The notes beneath the pieces are model-generated. The model had not been told where the DNA came from. It saw only the letters and a program-made list of their open reading frames with translations, and ran no database searches. 64,000 bases of DNA. Source: Corticium candelabrum. Taxonomy: Eukaryota; Porifera; Homoscleromorpha; Homosclerophorida; Plakinidae. The position numbers and the translations under genes were made by a program. Positions 9,500 to 19,900 of the stretch are shown here, one piece after another; position 1 is the first letter of the stretch; each line of letters starts with the position of its first letter. Location of the stretch: contig NC_085090.1 in NCBI RefSeq assembly GCF_963422355.1, forward strand, positions 956,001 to 1,020,000, written 5' to 3'.

Positions 9500-12286
9500 C
9501 TAGTTATACAATGATGCGAGATATCTCATAGCGTCCCAAACGTCCTGCTGTTCTTTTGCATTGATGACCATGCCATGAAACTCAAGCAGTTGCCCTTCCG
9601 TTGCTCTAATGATGGCACCAGGTTTAGAGTCATCAGCTAAAAGTTGCACTAAAGCACTCTTTACCCAGTCTGATAATACATGAGGTGAGTAGCACCGCAT
9701 CTCCCACAAAATGTCACCTAAGTCGACAAATGTATACGATGGTAGTAGACTGGCACAACCAGTGATAACTTGGCATACAATGGTTGAACCAAATTCTCCC
9801 AACGTTTTCTGTATCTGAGTCAGTAAAGTGTCTTGTTCATCACTAGACTTAAATTTGTTGTTTCGACTTCTGAGAAGCTCATAGATAAATTTGCAGACCG
9901 AAGCGTGAGCCTCACGATGATGCAACGTCAGTGATGCAAGGGCGCATTCCATGATGTTCAAAATGACAGAAGATTGAAGAAACGGTAAGGCTGCATGTTG
10001 AAGAAATCTTGAACAGAGCCGAAATAGATCATCTACGGTGTCAGGGTTGTGAACTAGTCCATCGTCTTCAGCAAGTAATTTGAAGGCAATCGGACAGAAA
10101 GCTTGCAGCATATCAATTAATCCTTGAATACACGCTGGATCTTTCCCGTATTCGTCTACTAAAATGCTAGCGAGATACAGAAGACTCGAGTGAGGTTGCA
10201 TTGCATATACAGTAACCATTTGATTCGCTAGAGATCCAATCAAGCCAGACGAATGAGAATGGAGACAACGTAGACCATACTTGACAGTGCGACACCACCG
10301 CTCCATAATCTTTGCATCGTCGGTAAAACAACCACAACAAGACGACAGCATCGGCCACAATTGCTCAATAACTGATTGGCAAGGGTGGCTGGTAGCTCCA
10401 TCTTCAACTACGGGTGTTGTGTGGCGAAATATAGCAGCCAGACGATCAAGGCAATCAATAATGCTGACACCACCCTCTTGCTTCTTCTTTCTCAATGAGA
10501 CAAGCTCTTGAAGAGGAATGGAAGCAAGACTACATAATTGCTGCATGTGCACTGTGACTTTCTCAGCAGGTAAAAGAGACAATACCTCGCATGCTCCACG
10601 TAGAAGACCAACAATCGCCGACTTGGTCATTTTTAGAGAATCGGCTGCTGCAACTATCTGTAGCAATCCATCAAAGTGTTGTCCTAACTTCTGTTTACAT
10701 CCTTGACAAAGATGATCAAGAGCAAATGCAGCCTCTGAAGCCAATTGCGGCATTTTCAATGCACGAACAAGATATCCTAATACAGCCTCTAGTAAGTCAC
10801 TGTGAGTGTTGAGCCAGTCGGATAACTGTCCTACTAATTTCAGTGCTGAATGATGAAGTAACACGTGACTTTCAACTGGTAAAACAACTATTGCTTGCAT
10901 GACTTGATTTATAATATCATCATCACAGGCAGTGTTGATTCGTTTTGCTATGGCTTGCATCACGTAAAGAGTTGCTTCAACATCAGGCCATGCAACCTGT
11001 GAGCCAGAAATCAAGCTGAAGAGCTTTTTGAAGCAGGTAAGAGATCCAACGGCAAACACAATGTCATATACCAGCTCGATGGTGTGGTGACGAAATTCAA
11101 TAAAATCATCTTGAGAGTCTGGAATATCCTGACGGTCATCATCAAATCTACACTGGCCACGAAGTGCTTCAATCAATGCCTCAACATGAGGCTTAAAGAG
11201 ATCCCAGAACTTCATATCATCTCGTTGATATAAACGTTCAGACAGTCTGTACCAGAAGTTATACGTCTTCTCTGCAACTTCATAGTCGGTATGCTTTACA
11301 CACTCTAAGACCAACGTGAGAGTATTAAAACTGCCCAAACTTTCATTTGGACTATAAATCAAATAGTCGATGAACGATTCGGCCATTTCAGTAAAGATAC
11401 GACAGAAATTGATCGCCCTGTCTGTGTCTTCATCTGCCACTGCTTGCTGATAGGATGGAAACAAAGAGTAAACATGAGGTTGTAGGAATTGAGCTAAAGC
11501 AACATTGTTAGGTGAGTTCTCGCAAATGTAAAGAGATGAACAAATACTATCAGCAGCCGCCTCCTGAAGTTGGCAGTCAACATCAGAAACAGTAAGGTGT
11601 TGAAATGGCATCAGCATGAGATGAGAATTTACGAGAGATTGCATTGGAAAAGCTTCAAGACACATCCAGCTTGCTAAACAACGAAATATCTTGACAGTAA
11701 CATTCAAGTCTGCATGAAACGTCTCGTAACAAGTTGACAACAACGACAACACAGTGGAACCAGATTTCCTCATCTCTTCTGCAACCTCTCGACGTCTATT
11801 GCTTCCCAGTTTGAACTGTGGACTCTCCACCTCTTCAGGGAACAACGTCAGAGTCTCAAGTAACATTGGCATATTGCTTCTATCCTGAGCCAACTGAGAT
11901 ATCAAATTCTCAACAGCATCCTTCCACTCGACCATCTGCACTGCTAGATCAGCAACAGCAAGAGCTAGTTGAGTAACAACCGGTTGACTTGCAGACCCAA
12001 AGCGTGTCAGGTGACCGAGAAGGGAATCTCTCAACGACACTCTCGAATCTGCCGGCAGCTCCTTGTAGTTGTAGTAGACTTTCGTTCTCATCGTGTGAGC
12101 AGCAAAGTAGCTGACGTTTGTGTCGGCGCTGAGTTGGTGTAGCAACTGGTCAGCAACCTCCCAGGCAAATGGAGATTTCTGCAACTGATTGAGAAAGGTC
12201 GACGCCTGCTCTTTGGACTTGGCGTCTGGGTCGTGGTATAGAGCTCCCAATGCCTGGGCGACAAGCTCCAAAGACGGTTTCTCCAT
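9500..12286 (-). CDS. TNPO3: Transportin-3 (importin-beta family nuclear import receptor)
   Basis: This single uninterrupted frame encodes 928 residues, close to the 923 of human transportin-3, and similarity runs end to end. Landmarks are the N-terminal importin-beta segment (LGALYHDPD, CYFAAHTM-like SYFAAHTMRTKV), VTQLALAVADLAVQMVEWK, NFCRIFTEMAESF, NFWYRLSERLYQ, DRLAAIFRHTTPVVE, LYLASILVDEYGKD and NPDTVDDLFRLCSRF, with HEAT-type repeats throughout. The family carries phosphorylated SR-type splicing factors into the nucleus and releases them on RanGTP. The start chosen is the Met of MEKPSLE, which fits the family N terminus and has a strong context. An in-frame upstream ATG at 12338-12340 would add 18 residues but lies inside an NRF1-like promoter palindrome. 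The absence of introns is notable beside SF3A1. The gene diverges from GID8. Confidence 0.96.
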   Translation of the reverse strand: MEKPSLELVAQALGALYHDPDAKSKEQASTFLNQLQKSPFAWEVADQLLHQLSADTNVSYFAAHTMRTKVYYNYKELPADSRVSLRDSLLGHLTRFGSASQPVVTQLALAVADLAVQMVEWKDAVENLISQLAQDRSNMPMLLETLTLFPEEVESPQFKLGSNRRREVAEEMRKSGSTVLSLLSTCYETFHADLNVTVKIFRCLASWMCLEAFPMQSLVNSHLMLMPFQHLTVSDVDCQLQEAAADSICSSLYICENSPNNVALAQFLQPHVYSLFPSYQQAVADEDTDRAINFCRIFTEMAESFIDYLIYSPNESLGSFNTLTLVLECVKHTDYEVAEKTYNFWYRLSERLYQRDDMKFWDLFKPHVEALIEALRGQCRFDDDRQDIPDSQDDFIEFRHHTIELVYDIVFAVGSLTCFKKLFSLISGSQVAWPDVEATLYVMQAIAKRINTACDDDIINQVMQAIVVLPVESHVLLHHSALKLVGQLSDWLNTHSDLLEAVLGYLVRALKMPQLASEAAFALDHLCQGCKQKLGQHFDGLLQIVAAADSLKMTKSAIVGLLRGACEVLSLLPAEKVTVHMQQLCSLASIPLQELVSLRKKKQEGGVSIIDCLDRLAAIFRHTTPVVEDGATSHPCQSVIEQLWPMLSSCCGCFTDDAKIMERWCRTVKYGLRCLHSHSSGLIGSLANQMVTVYAMQPHSSLLYLASILVDEYGKDPACIQGLIDMLQAFCPIAFKLLAEDDGLVHNPDTVDDLFRLCSRFLQHAALPFLQSSVILNIMECALASLTLHHREAHASVCKFIYELLRSRNNKFKSSDEQDTLLTQIQKTLGEFGSTIVCQVITGCASLLPSYTFVDLGDILWEMRCYSPHVLSDWVKSALVQLLADDSKPGAIIRATEGQLLEFHGMVINAKEQQDVWDAMRYLASLYN

Positions 12287-12657
12287 CGTTTCCGCGCAAA
12301 TTCTGTCGTCACGTGGACAACGGCAACACGTGAAGCGCATGCGCTTTAGTTATTCTAACCTACAGTACTGTAGCGATTTCGAAATCGCTAGTATCTGAAT
12401 CAAGCAGAGCAAACTGGTCTTATTCGAAGTGTTGGACTACGTTTTTGGCTTGTAACCTGTCGTAACGCGCGTTACCAAGTCCATATAATGTTCGTAGAAT
12501 GAAGAAATGTACTTCTACTTACGTGTAGTATTGTTGCCGTGATATTTTGTAGTTCAGCGCACATTTTACAGGAAATAAACTGACGCTAAACAGAGGGAAT
12601 TGACGGTATTTTTGTACCAGAGACTTAGCACATGCGCACTGAGGAAACGTGGGCATA
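12287..12657. promoter_or_regulatory. Bidirectional promoter between TNPO3 and GID8
   Basis: The two start codons are 371 bp apart in head-to-head orientation with no other gene between them. The stretch contains two CACGTG E-boxes (12310-12315 and 12327-12332), an NRF1-like palindrome (12335-12344) and a TGCGCA core (12633-12638) 20 bp before the GID8 ATG. No TATA box is obvious. Confidence 0.7.
12335..12344. promoter_or_regulatory. NRF1-like palindrome GCGCATGCGC
   Basis: A perfect 10-bp palindrome matching the NRF1 consensus, about 50 bp upstream of the TNPO3 start. A related motif, CGCATGCGCG, precedes the PHD-finger gene at 13920-13929. Confidence 0.6.
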
Positions 12658-13380
12658 ATGGATATCGCTCGTCTGTTCTCTTCGATGAGTGATGCGAAGG
12701 AAGACAACAAAGGCATTACGAAAGAGGATTGGATGGAGGAACTACGAAAAGTACGTATTCAGAGAAGTGAGATGAACCGTATTGTGTTGGACTACCTCGT
12801 GACGGAAGGATTCAAAGAAGCAGCCGAGAAATTTTCACAGGAAACTGGTCTGAAACCGGCAGTAGATTTAGATATGCTTGATGATAGAATACGGGTCAGA
12901 GAAGCTGTACAGAGAGGAGATATTGACGAGGCCATTCAGCTAGTCAATGATTATGATCAAGAGATATTGGACACAAATCCAAGGCTTTACTTTTTCTTGC
13001 AGCAGCAGAAGCTAATCGAGTTGATACGAGAAAGCAAATTTGAATCAGCTGTAGAGTTTGCACAGACAGAATTATCAGATATTGGAGAGAAAAACCCTGA
13101 ATTTCTCAATGAGTTGGAACGAACAATGGCTTTGATGGCTTTTGAAAAGCCCGAAGAGTCACCATTTGGAGATCTCCTTCATGTTTCTCAACGGCAAAAG
13201 GTAGCTGGTGAGTTAAATAGTGCGATGTTGGAGACTCAGGATCAAAGGACGACATCGAAGCTGTCGAATGTGTTGAAGTTGTTACTGTGGTCGCAGAGTC
13301 AGCTAAATGAAAGGAATGTGAAATATCCTATGATGACAGACATAGCTACAGCAACTTTAACAGAAACACAGAAGAAATGA
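12658..13380 (+). CDS. GID8: GID8 homolog, CTLH/GID E3 ubiquitin ligase subunit
   Basis: This intronless frame of 240 codons matches GID8/TWA1 along its whole length. The LisH motif covers about residues 36-68 (MNRIVLDYLVTEGFKEAAEKF). CTLH follows (about 74-130; VREAVQRGDIDEAIQLVND and LYFFLQQQKLIELIR), then the CRA domain (ESAVEFAQTELSDIG, AFEKPEESPFGDLLH, RQKVAGELN, KLLLWSQSQL, VKYPMMTD). GID8 is the scaffold that joins RanBP9/RanBP10, MAEA and RMND5 in the CTLH complex, which ubiquitinates metabolic and other substrates. The first ATG has A at -3 and G at +4. A second ATG at 12685 has a weaker context but gives 231 residues and aligns with the human N terminus (228 residues). Both are plausible starts. 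Confidence 0.96.
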   Translation: MDIARLFSSMSDAKEDNKGITKEDWMEELRKVRIQRSEMNRIVLDYLVTEGFKEAAEKFSQETGLKPAVDLDMLDDRIRVREAVQRGDIDEAIQLVNDYDQEILDTNPRLYFFLQQQKLIELIRESKFESAVEFAQTELSDIGEKNPEFLNELERTMALMAFEKPEESPFGDLLHVSQRQKVAGELNSAMLETQDQRTTSKLSNVLKLLLWSQSQLNERNVKYPMMTDIATATLTETQKK

Positions 13381-13919
13381 GCATTAATGTACATGTTTGG
13401 TGTATATAATTATTTACATGTATTGCTTGATCAGCTCTGAAGACTTTGCGTGTGTTACATTTGTACTCTAGTAAATAACGGTTTCTGGCAAGCTGGCAAA
13501 TATATCAGATCCTGTCAGACACAGATCAGAATCTGTGTTTAAATTCTTAGTTAATATAGCTAAGTGAACGTTTGGTGTATTAGATGATTTTTGTTGACAC
13601 AAATCTGAAATCGAATAACCACCATCATCAAATTATATCTCCCCCTTCATTTGCGTCTGTCGATGAGAAAGAATAAGAACAAACAAAGACCTCTGCCCTC
13701 GCATCCTCTCGAGCTCCCACTCATTTGCACATGTGAACACCTACATATATACCTAGACGACACACGACAAACAGCGCCAACGACGTTTCTAGAACGCGCC
13801 ACTCTTCAGCCTATCCACGATGGAGCGATGATGCGTCTACTGTACTGTTTCTACATCAATGCTCATGCGTGGGTGTACACGCGTGCGTCAAAGGTGGGCC
13901 GCAAAACGCCGGACGAGTA
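13381..13919. other. GID8 3' flank and upstream region of the PHD-finger gene
   Basis: The AT-rich first half probably holds the GID8 3' UTR. No AATAAA was seen. The second half becomes more GC-rich toward the next promoter. A frame at 13651-13953 is open but is not protein-like. Confidence 0.4.
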
Positions 13920-13929
13920 CGCATGCGCG
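13920..13929. promoter_or_regulatory. NRF1-like motif CGCATGCGCG upstream of the PHD-finger gene
   Basis: This motif sits 47 bp before the start codon at 13976 and shares the GCATGCGC core with the palindrome in the TNPO3/GID8 promoter. Confidence 0.5.
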
Positions 13930-13975
13930 TTCTTATGCAAGCCATCGCACTGAAGACGTTCGTTCCCTCTAAAAG

Positions 13976-16944
13976 ATGAACGGAACAGGTAATGCGAGAT
14001 TCGATCATTGACAACGTAGAGCCTACCGTCGATGACGAGTGGTGCTCGTTAGAGTGTTTGTTTTGCGACGTCGTGTCGTCGGGTGACATTTTGTCTCTCC
14101 GCTCGCTTATTTCTTCTTTTTTTGTCTAGATACGCAGTGTAACTACGAGCTAGACGACTACATGGTAGGTTGTGAGACTAATTGACGCGTAATATGGCGT
14201 CTGTTGTTTCTGGTGACTCGTTTTCTCAATATCCTCCTTTTTCCAGCTTGATGTGTACGGGTTGAAGCCGGAGGCGAAGCGCAAGCGCATTATTGAAGAC
14301 TTTGGGACGTTTTGCGGTCTTGTTTTAGCCTGGGAAGCAAGGCAGCAGGTGATGAGATGTGCATGACGTTCGTGTGTTGTCTTCTTGCTCTCTGAGCGCT
14401 GGTTTTTTGGCGGATTTCGGCGTATCGCACGCGTGTGCGGACTTCTTGTTGGTTGCTCGTGCCGATCGCTACGTTTGCGTTCGCATTCACGTTGGCTGAC
14501 GCTTTCCTTTGTATGGTATCGCGGGGTTGATATCAATAATTACTATTGAAGGGACCATCCCCACCACAATCATCATGAAAAGGATGTAGAGTGACATCCG
14601 AGATTTGGTCTTAGTAGTTGATTTAGTGTGTTATCAGTGTAGGTATATACAAGTTGAGCAGCTTTTTTGAACACCAGATTATTTCAGAATTTTCTTTGGC
14701 GGCAAATATTTCTGAAACAAAAATATAAATACTCGGATATTTAGCTAATGCTTCCAGATATATACAAAGTCCACACGATTTTACTTTTGAATGACAGGAA
14801 GTGTTTGTTGAAAATCTTCTGAAAAAGAACACAACACCAAATGTGCTTGTTTCCTGTGACCTTTTGGAGAGTTTGATCCAGAGCCATTATTGCAACCCTG
14901 TTAGTAGTGTGAAAGTTCCCTGACACATTGCAATGTTGGCTTGCATTTTGGATCCATGGCCATTTTATTTTGTTATCAAATTTCAAAACAGCTGTCACTT
15001 AGGGGTCATTCAAAGTTATCGACAATTCCACGAGCGTACAGAGCGCACGCCAGGGGAGGGAGGGGTTATGGCCTCTGTACTCTTTACAAAATGTTGATTG
15101 GTAGTAAGTGGCTCGTACTAATTTCTCTGCTTTCAGTGGCTGGAATTGCATCATGGATTGTTCCCATGCTAGTCACCCGTATGTACGGGATTTGTAAACA
15201 TGTATGAGACCGTGGCAGCCTATTCTGGTTTTGTTCTAGAACAACATCAGCTGTTCATAAAGAACCCAGCTGTCTCTACCATGACTTTTTCTCAGTGCTT
15301 TTGTCTTTGTCCACTTGAATGACCGGAGGAAACCTCGAGCTGACATCATTCGAGTGGGTCAACTGGAATTAAAGAAAAACTGTATCACTACAGAAGCATT
15401 GAACACCACACATCAACCATTTAGGAACCCATGTCAAGCTATTGAATTGTGCATCAACAATATTGCGTACACCTTGGGGGAGGGGGGACTTCAGGAAAGC
15501 GTGTGCTTTGTATGCTCGTGGAGTTGTTGATAATTTGGAACGACGCCAGACTAGGTAGGTGCCTCGTTTTGGAAATATATGCAACATCTGTACGTGTTTG
15601 TAATTTCATGCCGTAATAAAGCTTGGCCCATTTGATTTGAATAACCCCATCATCAGTTGTTAGAGAGCTTTCAGTTAGGTGAGTCAGAGTGCTAAGTTGA
15701 GACACCTTAATGCAGTAAATAGCTTAGTAGTTGACTCCTTGGTAGCAGTGTTGGCTCTGTCATGATGTATCACCTTTTGATAATATTTCAAGGTCTCAGT
15801 CGGTTATGCAAGTGCAGCACGATATATTGCACCTAGTTTGTCTGGGTATCCGAGGGTTTCTAACATGTTTGACACGTGAACGTTGTGAAGCACGTGCAAA
15901 TAGTCCTGTCTACGCTACAGTCACTTGATAGCTGCCTTGAATCAATGCTAGCGTAATGTCCTCAGATCTTGTTTTGCAAAAGCAAATATGACATTGCCAG
16001 GCTGGCAGTAAATTGGGTTGGAGAGCAACGAAGATGGCAAGCGCAAAACGTCTGACACAGTGATACGTTGCACCTGCCATAGGAAGTCTCTTGCAAGAGC
16101 AGCGATACGAGCATGATAGACCATTATGTCATCATCATCCTACTGACTACAGCAAGATTAAGGAAAGGAAAGCTCGAAGGTTGTGTTGATGGTCCAGCCA
16201 ACGATAAGGTGACAAGTTTGCAGCCACTAGCAACTATAGTCGTTCTTCCTGCAGGTAGAAAGAGCCAACGGATGTTGTCACGACATAGTACATGGCTAAC
16301 TTTAGACGTAACCGACTGAAACCAGATATGGTAAACATGTTAGTGTTTTTATCCAGAATCCTCTAGCCCTACTGTAGGAAAGAGTTATGTATGTGAAATG
16401 TTGAGCGTCTTTGCAAGATGGGAAGAGTTATTGTGAGGTTGCAAATTTGGTGTTGCAAATAGGCATTATACTTGATATTGTAGACTAGCTGACAAACATA
16501 TTGCGGGTGAATATTCTGATATTGCCAACACTGCTTGGTAGAGGACTTGAGAATTGCCGGGCAGACTAAATCATAGAAACTTGTGTCGTCAACTGCATCT
16601 GCTCTACATGGGTGCATTTACATGGCTGTGATTCTTGGACATACACAAAGTCATCATTACTTTATCTATTGAATAATGTCTGTTGGATCTGTTGTCATAG
16701 TACTAAGAAACCATTGTTAAAGAAAGGTTTTGTCAGCCTTTTGTGGTTGTGCCTGGTAACTAGGAATGTGAAAGAAACTATAGATATGCAGTGTGCGAAA
16801 TAGCCTTTGACCGACCACCGGACATCATGTCCTGTCAATTTAAAATTTGCCGGACATTAGAAATGTCTGGTCGGACATTCCAATCCTGGCAAATACTACT
16901 TATCATTTACAATTAATCACATATATATACATATATTTAACAGA

Positions 16945-16998
<54 letters not shown>

Positions 16999-19900
16999 TT
17001 GCCGGGTCTAATGGACACCTGCTTGGGAGTAAAGACTTTGCAATACCTTTTCCAGGAGTGCATCAATGACACGTGCAAGCAGACGTGTACACACACTGAT
17101 CCCACCACATCTTTTCCAACATCTGAGTCCACCACACTAGATATGCAAGCACAAAGAACAAAGTGATTTAATTGGGTGGAGGGAGGCATATGTTTCCCCA
17201 TTTCAGATCTAGTTACTGTAGTGGATCAATTCATGACGATTATCATGGGTTGCCGCAGTAATTCGAGGTTGACACACATGTCCATCTCTTTGTGTTGCCA
17301 AACCAAATCTTTGGGATACTCTGCACGAACAGGTTGACAAAGACTTTTGCCACTGCAGCTAGCTCGAGGATATGCCTGACCAAGTGCTAGGTTTCATGGC
17401 TCTACATGACACTTTGATGTTGCAAGCCTTTGATAAAGAGTGATGAGTCCGACTCATATACACGCAATTAGTACAACCCACTTGACAAATTTACTAAAAA
17501 AGTCTGACTAACCATTGACAGACTTTCATACCTCTGACAGCTGGTCATCCCCCTCCCCCTCGACGGAGAAAGACCGCTAGACTACGCCTTGGCTACAAAC
17601 CCATCCACTTATTAATTAAAATGCTGCATGCCCATTCAGTTCTTCAATTGTCGTACCTAGTGAGTTTTGGAAACGTCATCATTGTCCGCATATGCGCCAT
17701 ACCTCTAGACGTGGAACTGCGATCGTTCCAAGAACATGCAGTACGCTATGCTAGTAGCAGTCTAGCTGTGGTCTACCGTGATATGTAGTTTAGTGACTTT
17801 GTGCTATGCTATCAACCTACTCATCTTCAGGTTCTTACAGCCCCTACAAGAAACATTACACGCAAACATCTCTGAGTTTCCTATCCTGCCGTGTTCACCG
17901 TGTACTGTACACGTATCTCTATGGCCGTGGCTGTCCGTTGCATTTTTGTTGTGCACGCAACCCTTGGAGCCCCAGCGTGTGTAAGTGGCCGCTACATCCG
18001 GGATTTGACAAAATACACATACAGTACAGCATGCAACTGTACAGTGTACATGACGACGCGTGGCTGTTCGTGTTTGTTTGGTGCGCGAACACCGGAAACT
18101 ACGTTTTTTGACATAAAATTGGGATGTGTGAGGATGTGGGTTGCTCATACGGAATTCCACATCTGATGCTACTCCACCGGACAAAATGTCCGGCAAAATC
18201 ACGAGTGGCCGGACAAATGCTTCGTTTGGTCGGTAAATGTCTGATGTCCGGCCGTTATTTCGCACACTGGATATGTTGTGGTTGCCACCTTAGCTAAATA
18301 GACATGCTAGAGCTACATATGCAGCTTTCTTCTTAACCTGTTGATGTCTATTTGTGTTTTATGAAAACCATGCCTTTCTATTTTGTTGGAAACCACCTCT
18401 TAAATTTAGATTTGGTGTAATCATATAGCTTGATGAGATTGTTACACGTTTTGTTACTCGAGCAACTTGTAGTCATTGTAGCTTTACTGTTTTCAAACTT
18501 GTTTGTATATGTGCAGCAACTAAACAATTGTCATAAGACTTCAACAACCAAGGACAGGTCGACTTCCACAGCCAAACAGCAAAGAAGGCTCTCAAGTAAC
18601 GGTGTGGTTGGCCCTCGGCCTCGAACACCACAATCAACTACTGACAGTGAATCGACAGTGGGGAGTAGTCGTGATGATAGACACAGCAGCTCACGTAGTC
18701 CTGACTCTGTTGTGGATGAGAACATTGATTACAGTTCAGGTTGGTTTATGTTTGTCTCTCATTGTCTCATAGATTGGATGGTATAAGTACTGTAGTGAAG
18801 TTAAGCGGCATTGCTTTGGAAACATAAGTTTTATTATCTGAGAGTGCGCTAACGCTCTGTAAGTAGGGATGGCACCAGTCGTTAATATTAATCTGATATT
18901 TAATATAGCTCTGAAATGCTTACATAAAATGCCCCAATTTTTATATCATCTTGTGTGGCTACGCAGGGGCCATGCTCTTGGTCTACCCCTTGGCGCTAGC
19001 ACGTTTGGACGACGTTGGGACTACGTTTTTTACTGTAAAATTTGCCATGCCATTTGCCACGCCTTTCTTTGCGTGTGACATAGAGTGGCATGCATTTTCC
19101 GACTTGCCAGTTTCGTGGGATCTTCGCCGTTTTTGAAGCTGCTCACAGGATGTGCCCTTCATTCATTCTGTACGACTTGAAACACTCGACAATTTAGCAT
19201 ATTCACGAAACTTGAGTGCTGATGATTGACTTGCCAGTTTGGATCTTTGTTTCATTCACGGGATGTTTGTGTTCCTCACAGGATCTTCGTTTTCCCGTTG
19301 TTTGCCTGTTACTTGAAACGCTCTACAATTTACTCGCGAGATCTGTCAGTGCTGTTCAACTTGTCGACATTTTTTGTTGGATTTTCGCTGTTCTCTGCGT
19401 GGTCCCGCAAACAGGATCTCCGCATCCCTCACAAGATCTTTGCAGAAAACTTGCACGTGCATGTGATAGAGACCGTTCTTTCTAACTGGTAGAAGAGAAA
19501 GTACGAGTCCTGCTTGCATGAGACTTGAACCCATACACAGATTACCATATCATAATCGAATTAGCTTGTGATATGGAAGTCAAAAAGGGGAGGGGCTGAC
19601 TGCGCAAGACTACTATCGCTTTGCCTGTACTGTACACACTGAAACTCTACTCCTGTATAGATCTAGAGTAGAAGCATTAACATAGCAGTCTAAGCGGTTT
19701 TTAAATATACTATGAGTTGTGACATGTTTCTTTCTAATAGATTATCCTGTGTACTATTAATTAATGTTCTAGCATTGCCTGCTACTAATGAAACTTTACT
19801 TCTGTATATAGTATTAGAGTAACAGCAGTCTAAGGAATTAATTCTCAAATATACTATGAGTTGTAGCAATGCATGTGTTTCTATAAAAAAGGACATGAAC

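Larger units (their letters stand above)
14349..18516 (+). other. Intron 3 of the PHD-finger gene
   Basis: This 4.2-kb intron contains an inverted-repeat element (about 15001-15552) and a 1.48-kb hAT-like non-autonomous element (16789-18269). I found no extra coding exon, but a small one could be missed. Confidence 0.6.

Noticed and set aside
12338-12340. Upstream ATG as the TNPO3 start
   Set aside because: It adds a Cys/Arg-rich 18-residue extension unlike the family and lies inside the promoter palindrome GCGCATGCGC.
18430-18516. Upstream open extension of PHD-gene exon 4 (hydrophobic [20 protein letters not shown])
   Set aside because: It looks like a signal peptide but is continuous with the intron. 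An acceptor at 18516 keeps the phase with exon 3, and a PHD reader should not be secreted.
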